From positions 1 to 64,000 of the forward strand of contig NZ_JAAEAH010000021.1 of NCBI RefSeq assembly GCF_010998615.1: a stretch of 64,000 nt of DNA, in the 5' to 3' direction. Numbering within the stretch: the first letter of the stretch is position 1; each line of letters begins with the position of its first letter. Shown one piece after another: positions 1 through 9,400 of this stretch. The position numbers and the translations under genes are program-made. The notes beneath the pieces were generated by a model. It saw only the letters and a list, made by a program, of their open reading frames with translations. It did no database searches and was not told the origin of the DNA. This DNA comes from Myxococcus sp. CA023 (GTDB lineage Bacteria; Myxococcota; Myxococcia; Myxococcales; Myxococcaceae).

Positions 1-58
1 GGGGGGGGTGGGGCTGTGTGACACACGCCTGTAGCTCGCGTCCACCCGGAGGAACCCC

Positions 59-1870
59 ATGCACTCGCGCCTCGTCATCGTGCTGCCCGTGCTGCTGCTG
101 CTCGTCCCGAGCGCGGTGGGGGCCGCCAAGCGAGACGAGGCCGAGGAGGCCTATCAGGGTGCTCGCAAGGTCTACTACGCGCTGAAGGACGACGCGGCCC
201 GGCGCAAGCTGCGCCATCACTGGCTGAACGTGGTGGCGCGCTTCGAGTCCGTGGCCGCGCGCTTCCCGAAGTCGGACCGCGCGCCGGATGCCCTGTTCAC
301 GGCGGCGGAGATGCTCCAGGAGCTGAGCCGCATCTCCTTCGTGGAAGACGACCTCAAGGCCTCCATCACCGACTACACCAAGCTGCTGGAGGGCTACCCG
401 AAGCACCGGCTGTCGGATGACGGTGCGCTGGCGCTCGCGAAGATTCACGTCCACCGGCTGGACCAGCCGGAGTCCGCGCGCAAGGTCCTGACGGAGACGC
501 TGGCCGTCAACGGCAAGGGTGACCGGGCTCGGGAGATGCGGGAGCTGCTGGCCTCGCTGCCGTCGCCCAAGGCCCCGCCGCCGCCCCCGCGCAAGGCCGC
601 GCCTGTCGTGGCGAAGAGTGATTCCTCCGCGTCGGGCAAGACGAGCACCGCTGGCAAGGCGGTCGCCGTGGCCGACTCCGGCAAGAGCTCCGCGTCGAGC
701 AAGGCCGTCGCTTCGACGGATACGTCCGCGTCCGGGAAGAGCGATTCGTCCGCCGCGAACGACACGTCCTCGGCTGGGAAGGGCTCCGCCCCGGGCGATA
801 GCTCCAGCGCGGGCACCAGCGACACGGCCAAGGCCGTTGCCTCGACCGACACGTCCAAGGACGCGCAGCCGGGGCCGGGCGTGGAGGCGTCGGGGCCCGC
901 TGAGCGGCCTTCGTCCAACCTGGTGGCCGCCATCGAGAAGATGGCGCGCGAGCCGTCCCCCAGGATTCCCCAGAAGGAGCCGAGCGCGCCCGTGAAGGCG
1001 GACACGCGCGAAGGCAGCCTGGACGCGGCCGTCGCCGCCGCCATGGCCTCGAAGCCCGCTGCCGCGGAGCCCCCGCGCCCCATCACCCGTCCGGTGGACG
1101 ACAAGGTGGCGCAGGCCCGGCTGAAGGCCGTGGCCAAGCAGTCGCGCAGCATGGAGCTGACGCTGGCGGAGCAGCTCGGCCTGAAGGTGCGGCGCGTGGT
1201 CATCGACCCCGGCCACGGCGGTCACGACACGGGCGCCATCGGCAAGGGGGGGACGCGCGAGAAGGACGTGGCGCTGTCCATCTCCCTCAAGCTGGCGGAG
1301 GAGCTGCGCGAGAAGGGCCTGGAGGTGGTGCTCACCCGCGACGATGACCGGTTCATCCGCCTGGAGGACCGCGCCAAGTACGCCAACGCCGAGCACGGTG
1401 ACCTGTTCATCTCCGTCCACTGCAACGCCGCGGAGAAGCGCACGCTGCGTGGCATCGAGACGTACACGCTCAACACCTCGGCGGACCGCTACTCCATCCG
1501 CCTGGCCGCGCGGGAGAACGCGTCCTCGGAAAAGGGCATCAGCGATCTCCAGTTCATCCTGGCCGACCTGGCCACCAAGGCGAACACCGAGGAGTCGACG
1601 CGGCTCGCCACCCAGGTGCAGCGCAGCCTCGTGGGGGGCCTCTCCCGCAAGTACAAGGGCATCCGTGACCTGGGCCACAAGGAAGCGCTCTTCTATGTGT
1701 TGTTGGGCGTGAAGATGCCGGCCATCCTGGTGGAGACTTCGTTCCTCTCAAATCCAGACGAAGAGGCACGTCTCAAGTCCAGTGTCTACCAGACCGAGGT
1801 CGCCAAGGCGATTGCCCATGGCGTGGAGGAGTTCCTCGGAGACCGCCGCCGCGTGGCGAAGGTGGACTGA
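59..1870 (+). CDS. N-acetylmuramoyl-L-alanine amidase with TPR-like N-terminus
   Basis: Zinc-dependent peptidoglycan amidase of the Amidase_3 (AmiC/CwlM) family, which cuts the bond between MurNAc and the stem peptide in the periplasm. A signal peptide covers about residues 1-22. A helical TPR/YbgF-like region follows (about 25-165), then a Ser/Ala/Lys/Asp low-complexity linker (about 170-340) and the catalytic domain (about 378-595). Visible active-site elements are DPGHGG (H386), TREKDV, SVHCNA and ILVETSFLSN, which supply the usual zinc ligands and catalytic Glu. At 603 aa it is longer than E. coli AmiC because of the TPR and linker parts, and no AMIN domain is evident. The ATG has GGAGGA at 48-53. 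It stands alone upstream of the spore coat operon; a role in spore wall remodelling would be inference only. Confidence 0.93.
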   Translation: MHSRLVIVLPVLLLLVPSAVGAAKRDEAEEAYQGARKVYYALKDDAARRKLRHHWLNVVARFESVAARFPKSDRAPDALFTAAEMLQELSRISFVEDDLKASITDYTKLLEGYPKHRLSDDGALALAKIHVHRLDQPESARKVLTETLAVNGKGDRAREMRELLASLPSPKAPPPPPRKAAPVVAKSDSSASGKTSTAGKAVAVADSGKSSASSKAVASTDTSASGKSDSSAANDTSSAGKGSAPGDSSSAGTSDTAKAVASTDTSKDAQPGPGVEASGPAERPSSNLVAAIEKMAREPSPRIPQKEPSAPVKADTREGSLDAAVAAAMASKPAAAEPPRPITRPVDDKVAQARLKAVAKQSRSMELTLAEQLGLKVRRVVIDPGHGGHDTGAIGKGGTREKDVALSISLKLAEELREKGLEVVLTRDDDRFIRLEDRAKYANAEHGDLFISVHCNAAEKRTLRGIETYTLNTSADRYSIRLAARENASSEKGISDLQFILADLATKANTEESTRLATQVQRSLVGGLSRKYKGIRDLGHKEALFYVLLGVKMPAILVETSFLSNPDEEARLKSSVYQTEVAKAIAHGVEEFLGDRRRVAKVD

Positions 1871-1985
1871 GCGCGTCCGGCGCTTCGCCAGAAGTGGGTA
1901 GCAAGGACGGACGTGCTGGGCGGTTCAGTTCCGTTCGGCTGAGGAACGCGCGTGTCACCGGGTACACGCCGCAGGCCACCGTCGC

Positions 1986-2013
1986 GATTCTCGTCCCAGG
2001 GGTGGGGAGAATC
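1986..2013 (+). terminator. Candidate hairpin terminator after amidase gene
   Basis: GATTCTC (1986-1992) pairs perfectly with GAGAATC (2007-2013). Inside it, CCCA and TGGG pair around a GGGG loop after a two-base bulge. The hairpin lies 115 bp past the amidase stop and is followed by TTGCCC, not a real U tract, so intrinsic termination is uncertain. An operator role is the alternative. Confidence 0.4.
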
Positions 2014-2015
2014 TT

Positions 2016-2050
2016 GCCCAGCGTGGGCAACGCGCTTCCGCCCGCTGGGC
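2016..2050. repeat. 8-bp inverted repeat
   Basis: GCCCAGCG (2016-2023) and CGCTGGGC (2043-2050) are perfect reverse complements separated by 19 nt. It sits directly after the hairpin at 1986-2013, so the two could form a tandem terminator or a protein-binding region upstream of the coat operon. Confidence 0.35.
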
Positions 2051-2147
2051 ACATTCCGTCACACGATGCCACATGCCAAGGACCTGGCGCGGGCCGCGAA
2101 GCCTGACCGTCCCTCCCTGAAGGGCTCCCTCCAGGGACATGTGTGCG

Positions 2148-2176
2148 TTTCGCTGTAAAAGCAAACAAGAGACTAT
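2148..2176 (+). promoter_or_regulatory. Possible promoter for spore coat operon (AT-rich island)
   Basis: The only clearly AT-rich stretch in the gap. A weak fit is TTTCGC (2148-2153), 17 nt, then GACTAT (2171-2176). Neither hexamer is close to the sigma-70 consensus, as may be expected for a late developmental promoter read by an alternative sigma factor. Placement is a guess from composition and spacing. Confidence 0.25.
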
Positions 2177-2327
2177 TTCCACGTCTTGCCTGGAAGCGAA
2201 CGCGAGGCATTGGTGCGACATGCGCTGAAGGGAGGGGTACGCCGGACCGCTCAGCGGTCGGCGAGCGGGTTGCAATGCCCTGACGCAGCCGGAATCAACC
2301 GGCCGCTCGATGGAGCACGCAACTCAA

Positions 2328-2867
2328 ATGAACGCAATCAAGACTGCCGTTGCCGCTGTCACCGCCGCCGCGTCTCTCGTCGCCTTCTCGCCCGCTGAGG
2401 CCGCCACCGCCACCGCCAACCTGAACGTCACCGCCAACGTCGGTGGCTCCTGCGCCATTGGCTCCGGCGGCGGCGGCGGCACGCTGAACTTCGGCACGTA
2501 CGATCCCATCATCGTCAACTCCGCGCTGGGCATCGACCTGTTCGGCACGGGCACGCTGAGCGTGCAGTGCACCCTGCTCGGCACCGCGGTCATCACCCTG
2601 GGCCAGGGCCTGCACCCGTCCGCGGGCTCGACGGACGCGGCCCCGCTGCGCCGGATGCGCAACGCGGCGTCGGCTGACTACCTCGCGTACAGCCTGAACC
2701 AGGACGTCACCCGCCTCATCGTGTGGGGTAACTCCGCTGGCACGGGCCTTCCGTTCCTCGGCACGGGCCTGCCCGTCCCCGTGCTGGTCTACGGCACGGT
2801 TCCGCGCGGCCAGAACGTTCCCTCCGGCACGTACAACGACACCGTCGTCGCCACCATCACCTTCTGA
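2328..2867 (+). CDS. pru: Spore coat protein U (SCPU-domain secreted coat protein)
   Basis: Secreted spore coat protein of the SCPU (spore coat U) family, assembled on the outside of the cell by a chaperone-usher route. From the ATG at 2328 it is 179 aa with a 25-residue signal peptide ending SPAEA before ATATANLNV; both numbers agree with what I recall for M. xanthus Protein U. An in-frame ATG at 2310 would add six residues in front of the signal and is less likely. The mature part shows GGSCAIGSGGGGG, LNFGTYDPI and the C-terminal YNDTVVATITF strand typical of subunits handed over by donor-strand exchange. It is the first gene of a four-gene operon, with the chaperone 16 bp downstream. In M. 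xanthus Protein U is made late in development. Confidence 0.9.
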   Translation: MNAIKTAVAAVTAAASLVAFSPAEAATATANLNVTANVGGSCAIGSGGGGGTLNFGTYDPIIVNSALGIDLFGTGTLSVQCTLLGTAVITLGQGLHPSAGSTDAAPLRRMRNAASADYLAYSLNQDVTRLIVWGNSAGTGLPFLGTGLPVPVLVYGTVPRGQNVPSGTYNDTVVATITF

Positions 2868-2883
2868 TTCGGGGCGATAACAC

Positions 2884-3651
2884 ATGCGTAACCGTCTTCT
2901 GTCTTGGACCGGCGGCCTGATGTGTTCGGCTGCCTTGGAATGGATTGCCATGGGGACCGCGAGCGCGGCTGAGCTCGATGTCAGTCCGGTCCGGCTTGAA
3001 CTGGATTCAGGCTCCCGTGGCGTGGTGATGAACGTGAGGAACAAGAGCAGCGAAACCACACGCTTCCAAGCCTCTGTCTATTCCTGGGTTCAGGACGAAG
3101 AAGGGCGCATGTCGCTCGCGCCGACTCAGGATTTGTTCTTCTTCCCGTCCATGTTGATGTTGGAGCCCGGGGAGTCCCGCCCCATCCGGGTGGGGAGCTC
3201 CTCGGCTCCACAGGATACCGAACGCTCCTTCCGAATCGTGGTGGAGGAGCTTCCCCCGTTGCAACCGTCCACCCAGCCAACTGGGTTGAATGTCCTCACT
3301 CGAGTCTCAGTGCCTGTCTTTGTCGCACCGAAGAAAAAGACTGTTCAAGGCCAGATCGCGGAAGCCGTGCTGCGCGAATCGAAGTTCCACGTCCGGGTGC
3401 AGAACCCGGGCACGGTGAACTTCTTCATCCGGAACCTGCGGGTCCGGGGGCTCGACGCCAAGGGCAAGCGGCTGGTCGAGAAAGAGGAGCCCGGCTGGTA
3501 CGTCCTGGCCGGCGACGCGCAGGTGTATTCCATGGAAATCGCTGGCAAGGCCTGCCGCAAGGTCCGCACGGTGGAAGTGGAGATGGAGACCGACCAGGGC
3601 GTGCTCCGTCAAACCTCCCCCGTGGATTCTCCCGCTCCCTGCGCTCGCTGA
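2884..3651 (+). CDS. mcuB: Periplasmic pilus/spore-coat assembly chaperone
   Basis: PapD/FimC-like periplasmic chaperone that should hold coat-U subunits unfolded and deliver them to the usher encoded next. The signal peptide covers about residues 1-28 (ending GTASA). The first Ig-like domain begins ELDVSPVRLELDSG and carries the edge-strand pattern SFRIVVEELPPL seen in the chaperone family. A second domain follows VPVFVAPKKK. Length (255 aa) is normal. It starts 16 bp after the coat gene and ends 10 bp before the usher, so it is clearly in the operon. The symbol follows the M. xanthus chaperone-usher (mcu) naming I remember and should be checked; the family call itself is firm. Confidence 0.88.
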   Translation: MRNRLLSWTGGLMCSAALEWIAMGTASAAELDVSPVRLELDSGSRGVVMNVRNKSSETTRFQASVYSWVQDEEGRMSLAPTQDLFFFPSMLMLEPGESRPIRVGSSSAPQDTERSFRIVVEELPPLQPSTQPTGLNVLTRVSVPVFVAPKKKTVQGQIAEAVLRESKFHVRVQNPGTVNFFIRNLRVRGLDAKGKRLVEKEEPGWYVLAGDAQVYSMEIAGKACRKVRTVEVEMETDQGVLRQTSPVDSPAPCAR

Positions 3652-3661
3652 CTGACGCACC

Positions 3662-6016
3662 ATGGCCCCCACTCGACTGACAGTTACCCGTGCGCCCTCA
3701 TGCACGGTGCTGGCGTTGTCCTTGTCGTTGGGGGCCATGCCGGCGGCCGCGCAAGGTCCCGTGGCCGCCAGTCCGTCCGCGCCGCCGATGCCCATCGTCG
3801 CGGACTTCACGCTGAACGGCGTCCCCCGAGGCGCCACCTTCCCCATGCTGCGCGGCAGCGACGTGCTGCTCCCCGCGGCCACGCTCGAGGCCCATGGCGT
3901 GGACCTGGTGGCGCTTGGGGGCCGCCTGGAAGTCATCGAAGGAAAGACATACATCTCCGCGCGGTCCCTGGAGCCCGAAGGGCGCTGCACCCTGAACGAG
4001 CGGACCGTCAGCCTGTCGTGCGAGCTGCCCGCGTCCGTCTTCGGACAGACGCGCATCAACCTCGGGCCGCAGGCGCCGTCGGACTACTCCGTCCGCGGCA
4101 GCCCCAGCGGCTTCATCAACTACGCGGCCCACGCCCGCAACACCTCGCTGACCTTCTTTGGAGAGGCCGGAGCGTCGGTGGGGCGGGGCCTGTTGACGAC
4201 GCAGGCGCGATGGCGGCCCGGCTCCGTGCCCCTGCGTGGGCTCACGCAGTTGTCGTTGGACTTCCCCAAGCACATGGTGCGCGCGATCGCCGGTGAGTCC
4301 ACGGGATTTGGCGGCGTGCTCGGCGGCGGAGCGGTGGTGGCCGGCTTCCACCTCATGCGCACCTTCGAGCTGAATCCATACTTCGTGCGCAACCCGATGC
4401 AGGACTTCGCGGGCGACGTCGCCACGCCGTCTACGTTGGAGGTCTACGTCAACAACCACCTGGTGAAGCGCACCGAGCTCCCGCCCGGGCCCTTCCGGCT
4501 GGAGAACCTCACGGTGCCCCGGGGCGAGGGCAACACGCGCTACGTCATCCGGGACGCCTTCGGCCGGGCAAGCGAGGTGAACACGTCGTACTACCTCAGC
4601 GGGCAGCAGCTCTCACCGGGCGTGGTCGACTACCGGCTCTCAGCGGGCGTCGAGCGGGAGTCCGTCAATCTCTACAACTTCGACTTCGGCCGGCCCCTGC
4701 TCCTGGGCAACTTCCGCATGGGCCTCACCTCGTGGCTGACGCCGGGCGTGCGGCTGGAGCTGGCGCCCAACGTCGTCAGCACCGGCGCCATGCAGCTCAT
4801 CCAGTTGCCCTTCGGCGAATTGGAGCTGTCACAGGCCATCAGCCGCAGCGAGCAGCGAACGGGGCTGGCGGCGGGCATCGTGTACGCGCTCCAGCGCCGT
4901 TGGGTGGGTGGCTCCGTCTTCGGACGGGGCATGAACGCGTCCTACACACACACCAGCCTCAAGCTGGATGACGACCACCCCACCGTGGAGACGGGCGGCT
5001 CGCTGTTCCTGGCGCTGGGGGAGAGTGTCAGCGTGGGCGGGCAGGCAATGCTGTCACGCTACCAGCGGGACGGGTGGACGACGTGGCTGGGCGCCACCAC
5101 CTCCGCGCGGCTGACCGACTGGTCGACGTTGTCCTTCTCCGCCAACCGCAGCAATTCCGAGCGAGGCGGCTCCGCCATCGAAGGGATGGTGTACCTGAAC
5201 GCCATCTTCGATTCCCGCACCACGGGCACGGTGGGACACTCCCAGGCGCTGCGCGGGGAAGGCACCACGTCGGTGGACATCGCCCGCTCGGTGCCCATGG
5301 AGGGGGGCCTGGGCTACCAGGTGCAGGGCCGGGTGGGGGCGGTGGACCAGGCCATGGCGCGCGCCGACTTCGACTCCAACAAGGGCCGCGTCAGCGCGGG
5401 CGCGGAGTGGTTCGGAGGACGGATGGCGGGCATGGCCGAGGTCGCCGGCGGCCTGGTGCTGATTGGCGGACGCGTGCATCCCACGCGCGCGGTGGACCAG
5501 GGCTACGCGCTGGTTCGCGTGAAGGGCGTGGAAGGCGTGGGCGTGCGGCTCAACAACCACGAAATCGGGCGCACGGACTCCAGCGGCGAGCTGGTGGTGA
5601 CGCGGCTCCAGGCCTACAACGCCAACCGGCTCTCGCTGGCGGACCATCAGGTGCCGCTGGACGTCTACATCCCCTCCACGGAGCAGGTGGTGGCCACGTA
5701 CCAGCGAGGCGGCGTGGTGCTGGACTTCAAGACGCAGACGATCCGCGCCTACCGGGGCAAGGTGACCATCGACTCGGCGGAGGACACGCGCTGGCTGTCC
5801 TACGGCGAGCTTCGCGTCGAGAAGGACGGAGAGAAGTGGAGTTCACCCATCGGGTGGAATGGTGAGTTCGAACTGGTGGGCCTGCCCGAAGGGCGGCTGC
5901 CGGCGACGGTCGTCTACCCCAAGGGCCGTTGCGCAACCTCGCTGGACGTCCCGTCCCTCGAGGGCAAGGTCATCGACCTGGGAACCGTGAGGTGTGTCCA
6001 TGACGAGGCGAAATAG
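3662..6016 (+). CDS. mcuC: Outer-membrane fimbrial-type usher
   Basis: Outer-membrane usher of the chaperone-usher pathway, forming the pore through which SCPU subunits are exported and ordered. It has a signal peptide (about 1-30, ending PAAAQ), an N-terminal periplasmic domain that binds chaperone-subunit complexes, a long beta-barrel, and a plug-like segment near VYVNNHLVKRTELPPGPF (about residues 260-285). The C-terminal domain contains VGVRLNNHEIGRTDSSGEL. At 784 aa it belongs to the shorter ushers that accompany SCPU proteins, not the 830-880 aa type-1 pilus ushers. Its last 17 bases overlap the next gene. The symbol mcuC is from memory; the family call is secure. Confidence 0.9.
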   Translation: MAPTRLTVTRAPSCTVLALSLSLGAMPAAAQGPVAASPSAPPMPIVADFTLNGVPRGATFPMLRGSDVLLPAATLEAHGVDLVALGGRLEVIEGKTYISARSLEPEGRCTLNERTVSLSCELPASVFGQTRINLGPQAPSDYSVRGSPSGFINYAAHARNTSLTFFGEAGASVGRGLLTTQARWRPGSVPLRGLTQLSLDFPKHMVRAIAGESTGFGGVLGGGAVVAGFHLMRTFELNPYFVRNPMQDFAGDVATPSTLEVYVNNHLVKRTELPPGPFRLENLTVPRGEGNTRYVIRDAFGRASEVNTSYYLSGQQLSPGVVDYRLSAGVERESVNLYNFDFGRPLLLGNFRMGLTSWLTPGVRLELAPNVVSTGAMQLIQLPFGELELSQAISRSEQRTGLAAGIVYALQRRWVGGSVFGRGMNASYTHTSLKLDDDHPTVETGGSLFLALGESVSVGGQAMLSRYQRDGWTTWLGATTSARLTDWSTLSFSANRSNSERGGSAIEGMVYLNAIFDSRTTGTVGHSQALRGEGTTSVDIARSVPMEGGLGYQVQGRVGAVDQAMARADFDSNKGRVSAGAEWFGGRMAGMAEVAGGLVLIGGRVHPTRAVDQGYALVRVKGVEGVGVRLNNHEIGRTDSSGELVVTRLQAYNANRLSLADHQVPLDVYIPSTEQVVATYQRGGVVLDFKTQTIRAYRGKVTIDSAEDTRWLSYGELRVEKDGEKWSSPIGWNGEFELVGLPEGRLPATVVYPKGRCATSLDVPSLEGKVIDLGTVRCVHDEAK

Positions 6017-6464
6017 GGCGGCGGCGTTCGCGGTGGCTGGCGTATGCGGGCTGCTGCCAGGACTGGCGGGTGCCGTCTGCCAGATACGCAGCACGATGGG
6101 GGTGAGCTTCGGCACCTACCTCACCACCGACCTGCTGCCCCGGGACTCCGCCGGGAGCATCACCTACCGGTGTGAAGGGCAGATCACCCCGATCACCATC
6201 GACTTCAGCGCCGGTGGCTCCGGCAACCCCCTGGCGCGCAGCATGGCGGGGCCGGACGCTCAGCGCTTGCAGTACAACCTCTACGTGGACGCGACGCGCC
6301 TCATCGTCTGGGGTAACGGCACGTCGGGCACGGGGCGCTATGGGCCCGTCGTCCCCTTGTTCGGCGTGGAGGTGACGGTGCCCATCTTCGGGCGCATCCC
6401 GGCCGGGCAGGCCATCCCCGCGGGGGCCTACGCGGACACCGTGGTGATGACGGTGACCTTCTGA
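6000..6464 (+). CDS. Second SCPU-domain coat protein, likely minor or tip subunit
   Basis: SCPU-family secreted protein, 154 aa, with a signal peptide ending GLAGA and a mature start VCQIRST. It keeps the coat-U layout: GVSFGTYLT near the start, RLIVWGNG in the middle and the closing strand YADTVVMTVTF, matching the Protein U ending. The ATG at 6000 is preferred over GTG at 5994 because GAGG (5989-5992) lies 7 nt before it. It overlaps the usher by 17 bases, so translation is coupled. As the last gene of the operon it may be an adaptor, tip or minor coat subunit; that is inference from gene order. Confidence 0.85.
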   Translation: MTRRNRAAAFAVAGVCGLLPGLAGAVCQIRSTMGVSFGTYLTTDLLPRDSAGSITYRCEGQITPITIDFSAGGSGNPLARSMAGPDAQRLQYNLYVDATRLIVWGNGTSGTGRYGPVVPLFGVEVTVPIFGRIPAGQAIPAGAYADTVVMTVTF

Positions 6465-6478
6465 GGGGCCGGGCCCTC
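6463..6478. terminator. Short hairpin between convergent genes
   Basis: GAGGG (6463-6467) pairs with CCCTC (6474-6478) around a six-base loop, in the 16-bp gap between the coat operon and the convergent pyruvate carboxylase gene. It could stop transcription from both sides, but the stem is short and there is no U tract. Confidence 0.3.
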
Positions 6479-6480
6479 CC

Positions 6481-9400
6481 TCACTGGAGCACCGCCAGCA
6501 GGTCTCCGCCCTGGACGGAGGCCTTGAGCGCGGGGACGACCTCCGCCACGGTGCCGGCGCGCGGGGCCCGCACCACCGTCTCCATCTTCATCGCCTCGAG
6601 GGTGACGAGGGGCGCGCCCGCCTCCACGGCGTCTCCCGACTTGGCATGCAGGGCGATGACGGTGCCCGGCATGCTCGCCGCGACGTGGCTGGGATTGGCG
6701 CGATCCGCCTGCCGCCGCGCCTCCACGGTGGCGGCGCGGCTGCGGTCCCTCACGTGCACGGTGCGGGTGTGGCCGTTGAGGGCGAAGTAGACGGCGCGCA
6801 CGCCCTCTTCATCCGGCTCGCCCACCGCGGACAGGCTGATGACCAGCGTCTTGCCCGGCTCCAGGTCCACCCAGACTTCCTGTCCCACCTCCATGCCGTA
6901 GAAGTAGTTCGGGGTGTCGAGGATGGACACGTCCTCGTAGCGCCCCAGGTCTTCCAGGTAGCCGGCCATGACGCGCGGATAGAGCGCGCTGGAGATGGCG
7001 TCCACGCGGGTGAGCGCATGTCCTGTCTTCGCGGAGAGCTCCCGTTGGAGCGCGTCCAGGTCCAGCGGCGGCAGGCTGGCGGAGGGTCGTCCCTTCACAC
7101 GGGGCAAGCCCTTGAGCACGGCGGCGCGCAGGTCCTCCGGGAAGCCGTTGGGCGGCTGGCCCAGCTCGCCCCGGAAGTAGCCCACCACGCTGGTGGGGAA
7201 GTCCAGGCGCGGCGCCTGTTCAATCAGCCTCTGGCGCGTGAGCGCGGCCGCCTCCGCCAGCGTGGAGGCGCGCACCGTGAGGTCGTTCTTGAGCAGGAAG
7301 ATGGCGAAGTCACCGACCATCTTCGATGACGGCGTCACCTTCGGGATGTCGCCCACCAGGACGTTCACGAGCGCGAAGGCGTCCTTCACGTCGTTCCACC
7401 GGCCCAGCAGGCCCATCTCCGCCACCTGCGGCCGGAGGTTGGAGTACTGGCCGCCAGGAATCTCGTGGTAGTACACCTCGCTGGTGGTGCTCTTGAGGCC
7501 GGCCTCGAAGGGGGCGTAGTACTCGCGCACGTCCTCCCAGTAGTTGGCCAGCGGCTGCAGGCGCGCGTTGGCCAGGCCCGTCTCACGGGGGTGACCGCGC
7601 AGGGCGCTGACCAGCGCGTTGAGGCTGGGCTGGCTCGTCAGGCCCGCCATGCTGCCCAGCGCCACGTCCACCACGTGCACGCCCTGCTCAATGGCTTCCA
7701 GGTAGCTGGCGATGCCATTGCCGGACGTGTCGTGCATGTGCAGGTGGATGGGCAGCCGCGTCACCTCACGCAGCCGCCGCACCAGCATGGCCGCCGCGCG
7801 CGGGCGCAAGAGGCCCGCCATGTCCTTGATGCAGAGGAAGTGCGCGCCGGAGTCTTCAATCCGCTTCGCGAGGTCCGCGTAGTAGTCCAGCGTGTACTTC
7901 GTGCGCTTGGGGTTGGCGACGTCGCCCGTGTAACAGATGGCCACCTCCGCCACCTTGCCCGTCGTCAGCACGCGGCGGATGGAGACCTCCATGCTGCCCA
8001 GATCATTGAGGCTGTCGAAGATGCGGAACACGTCCACGCCCGCCTCGGCCGCCTCGTCGATGAAGGCCTCCACCACGTTGTCCGGGTAGCTGGTGTAGCC
8101 CACGGCATTGGCCCCGCGCAGGAGCATCTGCTGGAGCAGGTTGGGCGCGGCGGCCTTGAGCGCGCGCAGGCGGGCCCACGGGTCCTCGTTGAGGAAGCGG
8201 TAGGTGGTGTCGAAGGTGGCTCCGCCCCAGCTCTCCAGGCTGAACAGATCGGAGGCCAGGTGGGCGGTGGCCGGGGCCACGCGGAGGATGTCCCGCGTGC
8301 GCATGCGCGTGGCCAGCAGGGACTGGTGCGCGTCCCGCATGGTGGTGTCCGTCAGCAGCACGCGCTTCTGGGCCAGCACCCAGTCCGCCAGTCCGCGCGG
8401 GCCCTTCTCCGCCAGGATGTGCGCGGTGCCCCGAGGCACCGGGCCCGAAGGCGTCACCGGCAGCCGTGGCTCCAGGAACTGCGTGGGCTTGAGCCGCTGG
8501 TCCTTCTTGATGGTGGGGTGCCCGTTGACGATGACGTCGCCCAGGTACTGGAGCAGCTTCGTGGCCCTGTCCCTGCGAGGCTCCAACTGGAACAACTCCG
8601 GCGTCTCGTCGATGAAGCGCGTGTACGTCTCTCCCTGCTGGAAGGCGGGGTGGGCGAGCACGTTCTCCAGAAAGGGCAGGTTCGTCTTCACGCCGCGGAT
8701 GCGGAACTCGCGCAGCGCGCGCTGGCCCTTCATCACCGCGCCCTGGAACGTGGGCGCGTAGGCGATAACCTTCACCAGCATGGAGTCGTAGTAGGGGGAG
8801 ATGACGGCGTTGGTGTAGCCGTTGGAGCCGTCCAGCCGGATGCCGAAGCCCGTGGCCGCGCGCCAGGCGGTGATGACGCCCGCGTCGGGCATGAACTGGT
8901 TGGCGGGGTCTTCGGTGGTGACGCGCAGTTGCACCGCGTAGCCCCGGGGCACCACGCCCTCCTGCCGGGAGATGCCCACCTCCGGCGCGTCCAGCCGGTA
9001 GCCCTCCGCGATGCGAATCTGGCTCTGCACCAGGTCCACGCCCGTCACCTGCTCGGTGATGGTGTGCTCCACCTGGAGGCGGGCATTGCACTCGATGAAG
9101 TAGAAGGTGTCGCCCGCCACCAGGAACTCGGCGGTGCCAGCGCTGGTGTAGCCGGCCTTGCTCGCCAGCCGCACCGCCGCGTCGTAGATGGCCTCCTTCA
9201 CCGCCGGGGCCAGGTTGGGCGCGGGGGCAATCTCAATGACCTTCTGGTGGCGCCGCTGCACGGAGCAGTCCCGTTCGTGCAGGTGGACGATGTTGCCGTG
9301 CAGGTCACCCAGCAGCTGTACCTCGATGTGGCGCACGTGCTCCAGGAAGCGCTCCAGGAACACCGCCGACGAACCGAAGGCGCTCTTCGCCTCCGAACGC

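Larger units (their letters stand above)
1871..2327. other. Intergenic region upstream of the spore coat operon
   Basis: This 457-bp gap has no credible gene; short open frames in it are GC-driven and lack family features. It holds two adjacent inverted repeats (1986-2050) that probably end amidase transcription, and an AT-rich island near 2154-2180 that is the best place for the promoter of the coat protein gene. The leader from there to the ATG would be about 150 nt. Confidence 0.6.

Noticed and set aside
445-1203. Minus-strand open frame within the amidase gene
   Set aside because: Lies over the low-complexity linker; the translation is simple Ser/Ala/Leu sequence with no family, as expected from the complement of that linker.
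1773-2275. Several short open frames in the gap before the coat operon
   Set aside because: They overlap each other in many frames, lack ribosome binding sites with normal spacing and give Arg/Pro-rich translations without motifs.
2310-2327. Earlier start for spore coat protein at 2310
   Set aside because: It would put MEHATQ before a normal signal peptide and make the precursor 185 instead of 179 residues.
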